A stretch of DNA of 64,000 nt from Castanea sativa (lineage: Eukaryota > Streptophyta > Magnoliopsida > Fagales > Fagaceae): assembly GCF_040712315.1 (NCBI RefSeq), contig NC_134015.1:59287964-59351963 (forward strand). The letters are read 5' to 3'. Positions 13,001 through 24,285 of this stretch are shown piece by piece. Within the stretch, counting starts at the first letter, position 1. Each line of letters starts with the position of its first letter. The notes below the pieces were generated by a model. The model saw only the letters and a program-made list of their open reading frames with translations. It was not told the DNA's origin and made no database searches. A program made the translations under genes and the position numbers.

Positions 13001-13106
13001 CAAGGATTTGACTTTCCTTTCCTCCTTTGAGATATAAAATGGTTGGCATTTGTATTGGAGTATTGAAGTTGAGGGGTTTCAATGTACAAGTGAGGTCAGT
13101 TGTTTC
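10080..13106. other. Intergenic and 3' flank of the ACT-repeat gene
   Basis: No gene is supported. Positions 10945-11040 (TACAGTTGC, CACAACAATTGAG, CATTCACATCA) look like a relic of a common small MITE family also seen near 20735. The part just below 13106 is the likely 3'-UTR of the ACT-repeat gene. Confidence 0.4.
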
Positions 13107-15865
13107 TCAAGAATAGGACCTAACCAAGCCGAAGTTAACAAAGGATCGAGACTTGAATAGACCACCAAAGAGGAACCTGGTTGGAGACTCTTGAGGACCA
13201 TTTTTTAACTCTTCAGGGCTGCCCTTTACTTTCAGTATAGTCTGTCCAATCGCTTGCCGGATAGAATCTATGGTCTTAGAATCGACAGGGTACCCTGATG
13301 CATCGCGAACATAGAATGTATTAATAGCTTTGCCTGCTTTGGTTGTAACTTCTGCTCTAGTAACAGTGAGGCTATTTTCTCGGAAGATACGAGTGACATC
13401 AGATAGCAGCCCAACTCTGTCAGTAGTGCAGAGTTCCAGCTTTAGACCCTGAATGAGGAAGAAAAAAAAAATAAGGGCCTACAAAATGAAAGCAGTCTCT
13501 CAAAAGGAACATTACAAAAACAAACGATGTCCAGATTGAATTTGTTTTCAGCTGTTTTTAACAAGTTGTTATACTGCATACAAGTGTTTTTCACAGGAAC
13601 TGTACTTGAAAACTATGCTTTGTACAATAAAGGTAATGATAGACAAGCACTATACACAATAAAGCATAATCATACTAACAAACAGGCAGCAACAGTTCTT
13701 AAGAAAGGTCTACATGTCATGCTTTTAATAATTAACAAAATTTAAATCATAATTGTAAGACTACAAGTTCCTTTCAGTTAATCCCCCTTAAAAATTTAAA
13801 CAATCACTCATTTACAAGTCGCACATGGTAATTTAAGTAGCAATGGGGACCTTGTTCTATATGATTGTAATACAGACCAACATTTTTGATAAATTAATAC
13901 TGACTGACATCATAACCATTACCATGACCTCTAAATTAAAACAAACTGAATTGCATGTAGGAGCTACAAAATTAAGTAAAAATCCTGGCCCCAGCCCAAG
14001 GTTAAAAACTAGCAATATGTTCACAGCATAATTATTCTGAAGTTATAACTATCAGTATGTAAATTTGCATAAATTATTGGTGAGCCACTGGAACATTTCA
14101 CAACATAACTCAAGATGAAAGTTACAAATTCCCACCATATTATAGAGCACTCACCTCAGATACTCTTCTCTCGATAGCTGCTTCAAGACATTGTATCACT
14201 CTTTCTCTCTCTGCATCTGATTTTACAGGGGACCCATCTATGTGTCTGATGTAATATTCCTGCAAATTCATCCATAGAAAGTTAGCAAAAATGCTAGTAC
14301 AAAAAACAAAGCCAGCCAATAAGAAGCTAACCCCAATCTGCACCACCAGCAATAAATGGCATACCTGATAAGCTTCTGGACCCTCAGCATTAATATTAGC
14401 ATGAAAAACCACATATTGCATATCTGTCAATGTGCAAACAGTATCAAAGAGAAGCTTTGGCCTATCTTTACTCTGGATAGTAACCACAGAGTAGTCTTTG
14501 TCATGCCAGTTGACAACATTCACATTAGGTCTTTTGTTCTCAACCAAGGCATCATCGTCCGCTCGTTCATAATCCCTATCATCAAACATCATCTGGTGAA
14601 GCCGCCTCGCAGTGTGTGTGATCCCATGAGACACCACAGTCTTAGCTTGACTGGATTTGCTGCTGCCCTTAAGTACATTACAAAGAAGTTTCTTAATCCT
14701 AGATAGCCTCTCGGGGTCAGTAATTGCACCCCCAGTCTCCTCATCAGTCACATGCATCACAGATGCAGCTCGGGTGTTGTGAGTCCAGACCTCTGCATTC
14801 ACTACATTGCATTTAAGATGTGCGAGCACAGCAGACACTTCAGAAAGTAGCCCTGGTCGGTCACATCCAGTTAGCTCAATTGCAGTGTGATCCATGGAGG
14901 GCTTAACCCCAACAGATCTCATAGAAGATGTAAAGCACGATTCTGGCCCTAAAGACTGAAGATGAGCACAAGTAATCAGCTGGCTATGTACAATATTTAA
15001 AACCATAGAAAAACTCAACTCAAGATTAGTACAACAACTCACCTTTAGAATATAATCCAAAATCCCTTCGTCTGTGACCTTATTTCCCTCTTGATCAGTG
15101 ACATTGAAAACTGATATAATAGAGAGTTCACAAAATCAATTTTGATTTCCAGGTACATAAAAAGCACAAAAGAAAGGGGAAAAAAAAAAGGACATGTATT
15201 CCTAGTCATAGAAGCAATTTTAAAGATTCTAAAAAGAAAGAATCTTACCATCCATGAACCATCCACCATCAGAGGATATGTAAGCTTTAGTTATGATAAG
15301 GTTAAGGTCAGTAAGGACTTGTACAACTTCGAGAAGTATTCCATGTTTGTTTGCACTGTCAACCTGCATCATACAATGGAATAAGTACCAAAAGATTCTA
15401 AAAATAAGAAAAAATAAAAAGGTCAATAAAGTACAACAAAGAGAAACAAATTGAAAGCTATACCCTTATCACTGTTGCATTCTTGCAGGACTCATTATCA
15501 ATTACAGCCCTGAAAAAAATTGGACAAAAGCACAAACGTGTAAATTTACATGGAATGGGGTCAGATTTAAAGGCTGGTTTCAGTGACATACAAGAAATGT
15601 AGAAAATTTACATACCTAGGTGGGTTCACTCTCCTGAAGAGTTTCCCATACTCATCATCCATGTCATCTGAAAAGCTCATGTTGACCTCCGAAATATAAG
15701 CTGTGAGAATAAGAATTTCAACCAATCAGATAAGAGAGGACATTTTTTAAGAGAACCACCACAACCAATCAAAAATAGATACTTGTATAGTTGTATTCAA
15801 AAAAATTTGTCCTTTTTCTTTTTTAAACAAAAACCCCCAAAAACCAAATGCTTTCAAGGAGTTCA

Positions 15866-15899
<34 letters not shown>

Positions 15900-16309
15900 C
15901 AAAGCAATAATGAAGAGCTAGAAAAATTCTAGGATTGCCCAGATACCGAGAAAGGCAATTAAGCCAGTCCAGTTCCACCTAAAAAGTTGGTGGGGGCGTG
16001 TATGTATGTGCTGGTGCCTGGTAGGCTTTAATGGTTGAAAATTTGGTAAAAAAACAAAGATGTAAAAAAAAAAAAAAAAAAAAACCACCACGCCATTGAA
16101 ACACAAAAGCTAAAAGAGAGAGAATCAAACACAGATTCCACCAGCCAGAATTTTAATTAAGATTGCAGAGAGCCCATAACTAACAGAATTCAAAGTTTCC
16201 AACCGCCCAAAAAAAACAAAATCCGAGAAGCCAAAACTAAAGCAGAGAAGCAAAACAAAGCAAAGAAATTAGCTTTAATGAAACACCCAAAAGCCTAAAC
16301 ATAAAAAAT

Positions 16310-16353
<44 letters not shown>

Positions 16354-16541
16354 GAAAAGAACAAAAACCATAAACCTATGCATATTTCCCAGTAGGTACA
16401 AAACCCCAAAAGCAAACAAGGACTAATTACTACTTACCAGTACTACATAGAATGAAAGGAATACCCAGAAGGAGAGACAGAAATCCAAGAACATAGCACG
16501 AGAAACCAAAAAGGTAACTAAAAAAAACAGAACGTACCCAT
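13107..16541 (-). CDS. ACR4: ACT domain-containing protein of the ACR family (ACR4-like), 451 aa
   Basis: Coding exons are 16541-16538, 15700-15616, 15509-15464, 15363-15249, 15110-15043, 14955-14365, 14259-14155 and 13448-13107. All introns are GT-AG, phases agree, and the total is 1356 nt. Four ACT modules follow one another: about residues 42-110 ([15 protein letters not shown]), 128-200 ([15 protein letters not shown]), 260-325 ([14 protein letters not shown], ending EYYIRHIDG) and 340-415 ([16 protein letters not shown]). The C-terminus ends FGLVRSYS, as in plant ACR proteins, and the length matches the family (about 450). ACT domains bind amino acids or similar small ligands. Plant ACR proteins have no catalytic domain and are thought to be regulators or sensors of nitrogen or amino-acid status; that role is family knowledge. 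The gene looks intact. The start used joins ATGG to CTTATATTTCGG, giving [11 protein letters not shown]; an alternative start is ATG 15680 (residue 9). The symbol is by resemblance to Arabidopsis ACR4. Confidence 0.93.
15867..15896. repeat. (GA)n microsatellite
   Basis: About 14 GA units lie in the first intron of the ACT-repeat gene. Confidence 0.95.
16309..16353. repeat. (CA)n(TA)n microsatellite
   Basis: About 13 CA units pass directly into about nine TA units, inside the first intron of the ACT-repeat gene. Confidence 0.95.
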
Positions 16542-16665
16542 TATAGTTGTTGAGGATTTGTGATCTGCTACAGCAAAGTTTTCTTGGTTCTGAGGTGAAA
16601 CACAAAACTCTCTTTGTGAGGTATTGTATTTGTTTTGTGCATAAACAAAGGCCACAGTATATATG

Positions 16666-16675
16666 TATTTATATA
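16666..16675 (-). promoter_or_regulatory. TATA box of the ACT-repeat gene
   Basis: The minus strand reads GCTATATAAATAC, a near-consensus plant TATA box 125 nt before the ATG at 16541. It predicts a start near 16640 and a leader of about 100 nt. Upstream are dense CT/GA runs (about 16698-16720 and 16876-16945), typical of plant pyrimidine-patch or GAGA promoters. Confidence 0.65.
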
Positions 16676-16945
16676 GCAAACCAGAGATCCTGTGTAACAC
16701 CTCTCTCTCTCTCTCTCACTAAGGAAACAAAGTATTTTTTTTTATATATATAATTCTCTGCTTTTATATTTATATATTTTTTTCTAAAAATATAAATATA
16801 TAATCTCAAAGAATCAGACCCCTCTCCCCGACACGATGCTCCAAAACGCTGTAATACCAAAAAAGTACCAACCACATCACTCTCTTCTCTCTTTCTCTTT
16901 CTCTCTCTAAACTCTCTCTCTCTGTTTTTCTCTAAAAGCAGAGTA

Positions 16946-17500
16946 GTAGTAGAATTTTCTGATGGCTTAAAAAGAAAGTGCACAAAAAAACAGAGCAAAG
17001 GAAAAACACACAACAAGGCGTAGTTTAGAAAAAGTGTAGGGGTGTGTGATAGAGTGCGCTGGTGGGCTTGAATTTTCTTTATTAGTACTCGTATTATTTT
17101 GTGGGGTGTTAAAAAAACTTAAAAACGAAAAACTAACCCACGTGTTTGTGAATAAAATAATAAAGCAGGAGCAGAGAGTAGGGTAAAAACTAAAAAGGGA
17201 AAGGTAAAAAAAGAGAGTAATAATAATGGCTCCAACGTTTGTGGAATGAAACTATTGGAATTGGACCCGCGGTCCAATTACTGCTCTCTTTCTGTAACGG
17301 TTGTTTTGTCACCCCATAGGACTTCCCCCATATTTACCATCAGTCAAAATTCGAAAATTAATTACCAAATATTAATTAATTACTTTTCTCCTCTAAAAGA
17401 CAAAACGCCAAAATGTCAATAACGGTTAAAAATAAATTTGCCGGTTAAGCCACTGTTTGGGATTGTTGTAGGAAGAAAAGTTGTAGACTTATGATAATAG
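16946..17500. other. Upstream flank of the ACT-repeat gene
   Basis: No gene is seen. It is probable distal promoter sequence, AT-rich with purine runs. Confidence 0.35.
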
Positions 17501-17524
17501 TCTAGTGTCTAGGAAAGGACAAAT

Positions 17525-17645
17525 ATTAGCTGTGAACAAGTAATACTTAGGCTATTTCCTCTCACATTTATAATGGATAAACTCATCAAATTTATGGTAG
17601 AGTCCATTTATCCATACTGCGAAAAATTCCTATAAATTTTTCACT
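17525..17645. mobile_element. Diverged MITE copy (CTCACATTTATAATGG family)
   Basis: It shares the core CTCACATTTAT-ATGG...AAATTTATGGTAGAGTCCA with the inverted-repeat element at 32011-32171. The ends are worn, so the borders are approximate. Confidence 0.45.
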
Positions 17646-17939
17646 TTAAACTAGTTTGAAGCTGTCTCTTTTAACTTATTACGTAGTGATTTACAAAATT
17701 ATCTATAAGTCTTAATTAAAAAAGTGATGTAATTAAAATTATAAGTTAATGGTCTACTCATGGCCAAATAATGGGTTTAAAGGATAAACTTTTTCATTTA
17801 GCAATATCATAAACTGGTTTTTGTGTGGAAATGAAAAGCACTTGAAGCCAAAATTTGGGGTATAAAAAATAGGGTCTCTTGTAACCCACTTAAAAAGTTT
17901 TTTAAGAAATTCTTAAAATGAAAAGTAGGATGTGCCAAT

Positions 17940-18750
17940 TAAGAGCCAAGTAGCTCAATTGATTTGACAACTCTTGGTTCAAATTTTATTTCCCCCATGA
18001 TCAAATTTTTAACAAAAAAATGAAAAATAGAATGTCAGTTAAAGCTTTATATTGCAAAACCTATTTAGTTAAAACTTTACTTCTGACCAAAAAAAAAAAA
18101 AAGGTATATAAAGTTTTAATTGAAAAGTTATTTAGCGCTTTGAGTTTTTGACAAATTAAAAAAACAAGTGTTTTTTTATTTATTTATTATTTTTTATAAT
18201 ACAATAATAATGAACTATGAGTAAAGGTCTTGTAACTCAACTAGTTGAAACCTTCTAATGTTTCCAATGAAAAAATTCAGAGTTTAAATGACCACACTAC
18301 TAATTATTGAATTATCTAAAAAATAATGTACTATGGAGCATTTTCCTAAAAACTCCATATTAGCTTATCAAATGTTTGTCAATTTTAGCTAAAAGAGTTT
18401 TAACCATCTTGGAACTCTTTTCAACCCAAATGTGATCCCTAGATTTATATTTAATTAGATGAGTGTGTGTTGAGTGTCCTATTGGGTATACATTGGGTAT
18501 ATGGGTTTTGTAAACAACTATAAGAACATCAATTTTGACTAGACTAGGTACATATTGAGATATAACTCAAAAGTAGACATGCCCTAAAAATATTTCAAGT
18601 TCTCAATCTCATTCTATTTCTACCACATCAATAGTAGTATATTACATGCAATTTATTATAGCTCAATTATTAATACTTCCTAGTGTTTCTAACAAAGAAA
18701 ATTTCTATGGTTCAAATCCTCCACCTTAACTATCAAATAATCAATAAAAT
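17940..18750 (+). repeat. Cluster of three degenerate tRNA-like (SINE-head) relics
   Basis: Three segments each have an A-box-like TAGCTCAAT or AACTCAACTAG, followed 35-55 nt later by a B-box-like motif: 17947-17990 (GGTTCAAATTTT), 18230-18290 (AGAGTTTAAATGA) and 18658-18725 (GGTTCAAATCCTCC). None folds into an intact tRNA. They are best read as remnants of SINE 5' heads. Confidence 0.4.
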
Positions 18751-18751
18751 A

Positions 18752-18881
18752 GGGTCATGCTAACGAGTGCCCTTAAGGAAATGGAAAAAACTATCAAAAT
18801 ATTTTTTTTCTTTTCCCATAAAAAGTGTCTTTAAATAGATTATTAATCATTGTTGTAAGGGCATCCATTAGTATTTCTCAT
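18752..18881. mobile_element. MITE with GGGTCATGCTAACGAGTGCCC termini
   Basis: The left end GTCATGCTAACGAGTGCCCT and the reverse complement of the right end (AATACTAATGGATGCCCTTA) are recognisably inverted copies around an AT-rich middle. Relatives lie at 30400-31004, 37677-37829 and 38385-38503. Confidence 0.6.
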
Positions 18882-19008
18882 AAAAAAAAAAGTATATCAC
18901 AAATGGAGGTGTTTTTTTCCCCTTCCTTTAAGCATGTATACCAAAAATAAAAAATAAAAAAAAAAATAATGTGAACATGTTATACCAAGTGTGGTAATCA
19001 CGAACATG

Positions 19009-19155
19009 TTAGTGCGATGATCACTCCATAAGTACAAGTGCTTGTGAAGTGTGAGGGGTAAAAGCCGGAGTTCAAGTCTCTAGGAGGAAGTTTTACACAC
19101 ATATACATTTAGATTAGGCTTAGAAATTCTATCTTGTAAAAAATTATAAAAAACT
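19009..19155 (+). mobile_element. tRNA-derived SINE (Au-like)
   Basis: The body contains a B-box-like GGAGTTCAAGTCTC (about 19069-19082) and an A-box-like TAGTGCGATGATCAC upstream. The 3' end is TTCTATCTTGT followed by A-rich sequence. A 5'-truncated copy with the same 3' end is at 45096-45195. The 5' border is approximate. Confidence 0.65.
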
Positions 19156-19353
19156 AAAAACTAAAAACTATTGTATTAAAGAGCTCATTAAATTTGATAT
19201 ACTTTAAAGAGGATAGTTTATAAAACGTAAAAATAAATGGTAAATTGGGTGGTGTAATTATCTTGCAGAGATTTTTTTTTTATTTATTTTAGAATCTGAA
19301 TCTTATCTTGATGATGTCCCACTAAATAGCATGTTCATGTTCAGCTCAAAAAA

Positions 19354-19387
<34 letters not shown>

Positions 19388-20017
19388 TAGCATGTTCATG
19401 CCATAATGTTTTCTTTTAAAGGAAAAAAAACAAAGCTTCAACCTTGGGTTTACCCATTGGGTATGCTCTATGGCTAGAGTCCATTGGCTCTTTAAAATAA
19501 TAATAATAATGATAATACTAAGAGTCGCTTGCCTCTTGGTACTCTTTCCGAGACGTCACGGTATTTGGAATTGGCTTGAACCATCTCAAATTTATTACAT
19601 CCATGCTTGGAAAAATGTGTAATATAAAATTATTACGGCTATACTTTTTCTTTACTTCTTGGTCAACAACAACAATGAGACATATACACAAAAATAAATC
19701 TTAGTTAAAACAAATATCTGAGGGAGTGAATGATATAAGTCAAGTCTAGTCTATGTATAGATGAGAGAATATCACTAATTGTTTTATAATATGGAAATTC
19801 TATAAGATTCGATGCAATTTGAATTCGTGATCTCACTGATCGAAGAAAAATATTGGACCCAAAAGGCCATGAACACAATAGTCAAGATACAAACAATTTA
19901 GGGCAAAATGCTATATTATTTCAATTTTTATGTGCAACACATTAAACTCATGATGTCATCCACCAATCACCACTATTATTCTTATTATTTTCCTTCTTCA
20001 TGTATTTTACCTTTGAA

Positions 20018-20020
<3 letters not shown>

Positions 20021-20075
<55 letters not shown>
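20021..20075. repeat. (TA)n microsatellite
   Basis: About 27 uninterrupted TA units. Confidence 0.97.
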
Positions 20076-20080
<5 letters not shown>

Positions 20081-20814
20081 CGGCATTTTAAGAAAATTTG
20101 TAAATCAAATCTATATCCTCCATTCATTAAGCTAATTTCACTGTGCTTGGGTAAGGTTGATTCAATATAATATATTGTTTCAATAATTTTCGGATTTTCC
20201 ATGTATTTGTGGAATATTCATTTTGAAATTTTATTCTAAATGGGGTTAAACATTAATACTATCAACTTATGGAAAATACTTAATTTTTTTAAAATTATCC
20301 AATTATGTAGCAGACTTTTTTCCAAAGAGAAAAATATTATAAAAACATATCGTTGACCTAATTGGGATTCTCTAGCCAACTTTAGCTCTAGGGCTACTTC
20401 CAATCCTCCATCAAATCCTCAAGGCATAGATATAAAAAGAAAAAATAATTGCTCTCTAAAATCATGGGAGGAAAATTATAACTCGTTTGAAACAAAGAAA
20501 TTTATCAACAAACAAACTCAGTAGACATATGTCAAAAACTTTCAGTAGACATATGGATTGAATGATGAATCTCCAAGCTCATGAGCTCAATGACACATAA
20601 ATAACAAAATAAACTTAATTTCTAATCAATAAATCTAAAGTTACAACATATTTTTTTACAATAATTTGAGATTACTTATTATGATTGATGCATAATAAAA
20701 TCAACGTTAATTATAAACATAAATGGAGGTAATGCTACACCATTCACAACAAATTAGGTCAATAATTGTGTGGATGGTCCTAACTCCTAACAAACATTAC
20801 TTGTTTTTAATTGA

Positions 20815-20816
<2 letters not shown>

Positions 20817-20861
<45 letters not shown>
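20817..20861. repeat. (AAT)n microsatellite
   Basis: About 15 AAT units. Confidence 0.97.
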
Positions 20862-21421
20862 TGTCCATGCTTATGAGCTCAAACCCCAACTAATGAGTAA
20901 TCAGTAGTAATGAAAAAAGAAATAAAAAAAGAGCCGCCAAAATTAGATATAATATGTATTAGTAAGTGTATAGGTTAATAATAATATAAATAAATAGTGG
21001 ATAATAGTGCCCACATGGTATGGGAAGCATAGTTGCATGCTTTCTCTCTCTTTGTAGGTCAATATTATGGTGCGCCCACACACGCATGTCTTGCGGTTCA
21101 ATGCTGGGATAGTGTCCCTCCCTCTCACGTGCTCCCATTTGCTTCTTTCACTTTTTTCTTCTTCTTATATATATATATATATATAGCATTTATTTGCATA
21201 ATTGAATTTCCTTTAAATCTGTTTCCACCTTTTCCGTTGCCCTAATATTAATGGGGAACAATACCCTTTGCCGCGTCATGTAACAATCTATATACATTTA
21301 TGAACCATTTTGTCCTTTTGTAATTTTGGATCAAACTATGAAAATGCCAATTCACTTACCCACTCACCCTTTTTTGTTTTGTTTGTGAGCCATCAAAACA
21401 TAGGCCTTGAGCTATCCAATA

Positions 21422-21425
<4 letters not shown>

Positions 21426-21486
<61 letters not shown>
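21426..21486. repeat. (TA)n microsatellite
   Basis: About 30 TA units. Confidence 0.97.
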
Positions 21487-21489
<3 letters not shown>

Positions 21490-23904
21490 GCTTATAAGTC
21501 AATACAAATTATATATTCTAGATTTATTTTCATGGTTTAGATTAATCTTTACAAATTTAAAAGAAGTGTAGTATGCGTCATATAAAATTCTAAAAAAGTG
21601 ACACTTTACAAGTTTAGGAAATAAAACCTTACTTGGAAAATTGATTACTTATTAAATCTTCTAAGCATAAATATTTATGCTTTTCTTTTTTGATATATTT
21701 CCACTGACAAATGAGAATGTATAGCAATATTGGGTGTGAAGTTTGTGTCTTCCACCTAAAGGAGTGGGCAGCAAGTGGTTAAGTTGGGGTCATGGTGCTA
21801 CATCTATGCAATGGCCACTCCAAGCTTGCTCTTGTAAGCAAAGTCACAGAGCAGAGTAGTGCACGCAGAGGGTGATGATCCAAATAGATGAGGGAGCTAC
21901 TGTGTGGTGTTTTGGCAGCACATCCATAAGGAGTAACCAAATGAGGGCCAAGCAAAGCTCTAGCCTACGAATCTGTCTCGACATTAAATCTCAAATCCCA
22001 ATTCCCATATTTATGGGAGACCAACCATGAAATGAAACCCATCCAAGTGGTGTCTATGTATGTCATGCATTACCTAGGTTAAAGAAGGCCACCAATCTTT
22101 TGGAAATGACTTGACCTTCCAATAATGCAAACCAACCAGGTGCCCTAAAATTCTATTAGTCTAGTCTTATTCAAACTTTTCTTATTATTTCCCAATTATG
22201 TATATTTATTTTTACTATATATACTTTTGAGTCTTTTGCTGTGTGTGTCACTGTCTCCTATATAGAAATCCATTCATATAGTGTTTTAACACTCTGCAAG
22301 ATTTTCTGCACCAACTTGGCACACTTTGCCACTGAAATGGTGCCTTTTTTTTGTTTGTTTGTCGTCTTTTGGGCGGTAATTGGAGCATATAGCTAAAGAG
22401 AGAAACTGTGATAGGGCAGCACCTTATCAAAGTTGACGGGATTAATCTTTATATTTTTATGCATAATGATGATTCATACACGTATGTGTGTGTATATATA
22501 TATATATATGTTTGATTATTTTTGTACAGTATAGTAGATAGAGTATTGCATAAATATGAAGTAAAAATAAAAATAAAAATAAAAACTTCTTGTTCCGATA
22601 AAAGTAGTCATTGAATTAATAATTTTTATTCAATTAACTATAAAATATGCTTAACCCATGCAAAGTTCTAAATTGCATCAAATGGTCACCATAATTACAT
22701 TAAGAAAAGAAAAAGACGTGACCTATATCAATTTTGATGAAACACCCTCTTATCATAGTTTTTTTTCCCCCCCTAATAATTGGATGTACGAATTCTATCA
22801 ATAAGAGGTAAAATGATTTAATTTGGTGAGCCATGTAATAAATCATTCACTGTAAAATCAGGTTTAACAATTAATAAAAAATTCAAACGAGATTAGCTGA
22901 AGACTTTGATCAAAGCTTATCAGCTTGAAGTAAAACATTCTAAATAGTATTCGTGGAAAATCCCACTAGGATGGTTGACGTCAATATTGATCATCTTCCA
23001 CCTAAATACAATCAATATTGAGCTTATTAATTATTACTATCACTAAAAGTAAAAGGTGCCCTGTTCGGCAAAAACAAAATCATATTTCTGGATAAGAGAC
23101 ATGATTTGCTCTTCATCATACATGTTTTAACTTTTAAGGTTGTTTTTTGTTTTTTTTGGTACCGATTTTGTTATCCTAAAAACTCAAGAATAAAACTGTT
23201 GATATCTACCTCGATCATAGTTATAATTTACTATCAATTGGAGACGCCTATGTTACAACTCTATTGGCTTTGTAGAATTGTAGCTAGCTTTATACAATAT
23301 CCACGCAAAAAACATGTAAAGTTTATATCAATAAAAAAGAATAATTCCCATTTATATAAAAAAAAAAATCCCATTTTTTGTCCTATATATATATATTTTT
23401 TTTTTTAGAATAATCCTATATATAGTTAATCAAAGAACATTTGCAAAAAGGAAAGAGGCGATCCTAGTGGCATTGCCTAACTTTATAGGGATTCATTAGC
23501 CATTAGGAATATCTAGTACCATCAACGGCTAAAACTTTGGCCCTCAAATTGGCATCTAATGGAGCCAACAGTTTTGGGGACTAAAAGCAGAATATCTAAT
23601 TCAAGCAAAAATGAATTTGGCTTAAGTCCAATACTCTAGTATATTTAATTTATTTCATCAAAATCGTGACATGTAATCAAAAGTAAATATGTGTTACCAT
23701 CGAAACGGGTTTAGCACATTAAGCTTAAGCTTAGCCCAAAAAATAAAAGAAAGTTATTGCTAAGGGAGTGTTTGGTTTATATTTTTAAATAACAATTTTC
23801 AATTTTTATTTTTTAAACAATATTACATGTATTTTCACACACTTTTTCACCCACATGTATTTTCACAAATGTTTTCAAATAACAATTTTCAATTTTTAAA
23901 CACA

Positions 23905-24249
23905 TAGATCCATTGAGTCTTTTGGGTAAATATTGGTAAAAATCAAGTTTTTTGGGATTATAGTCACTGTTCAAAGTTATTTGGGGAAATGAGGAGAGAG
24001 AGTGAATTTCGGCAACAGTGTTGCCGAAATTCGAAGAAAAGTATGAGAGAGAAAATGCAATCTGAGGAGAGAGAAAATTTGAGAATTTCGGCAACAGTGT
24101 TGCCGAAATTCCTTCTGCCCAGCCTGCCCGCGTGAGTGCTCAAAAGGAAAAAATAAAAACGGTTTGCGGCAATCCCATTGCCGAAAATGGAGGGAAAAGA
24201 AAAAAAAAATTTGAATTATGGCAATGGTAGTGCCGAAATAGTGGGGGAG

Positions 24250-24285
<36 letters not shown>

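Larger units (their letters stand above)
15701..16537 (-). other. Long first intron of the ACT-repeat gene, with two microsatellites
   Basis: This 837-bp intron separates the ATGG start exon (donor ATGG|GTACGT) from the second exon (acceptor TTCTCACAG). It contains a (GA)n run at 15867-15896, an A-run near 16064-16083 and a (CA)n(TA)n tract at 16309-16353. Length variation here would not change the protein. Confidence 0.8.
19156..23904. other. AT-rich intergenic DNA, no gene
   Basis: No coding region is supported. The stretch holds poly(A)-(AT) near 19348-19390, long AT and AAT tracts listed separately, and MITE fragments (near 20735, CATTCACAACAAATTAGG). At 23765-23900 there are two copies of an AATAACAATTTTCAATTTTT segment that probably belong to the transposon into which the foldback at 23905 inserted. 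Confidence 0.4.

Noticed and set aside
14356..14706. 116-codon plus-strand frame
   Set aside because: It lies opposite exon 6 of the ACT-repeat gene and has no family features.
18711..18724. GGTTCAAATCCTCC as part of a tRNA gene
   Set aside because: No matching acceptor stem, anticodon arm or A-box at tRNA distance; it fits a SINE relic better.
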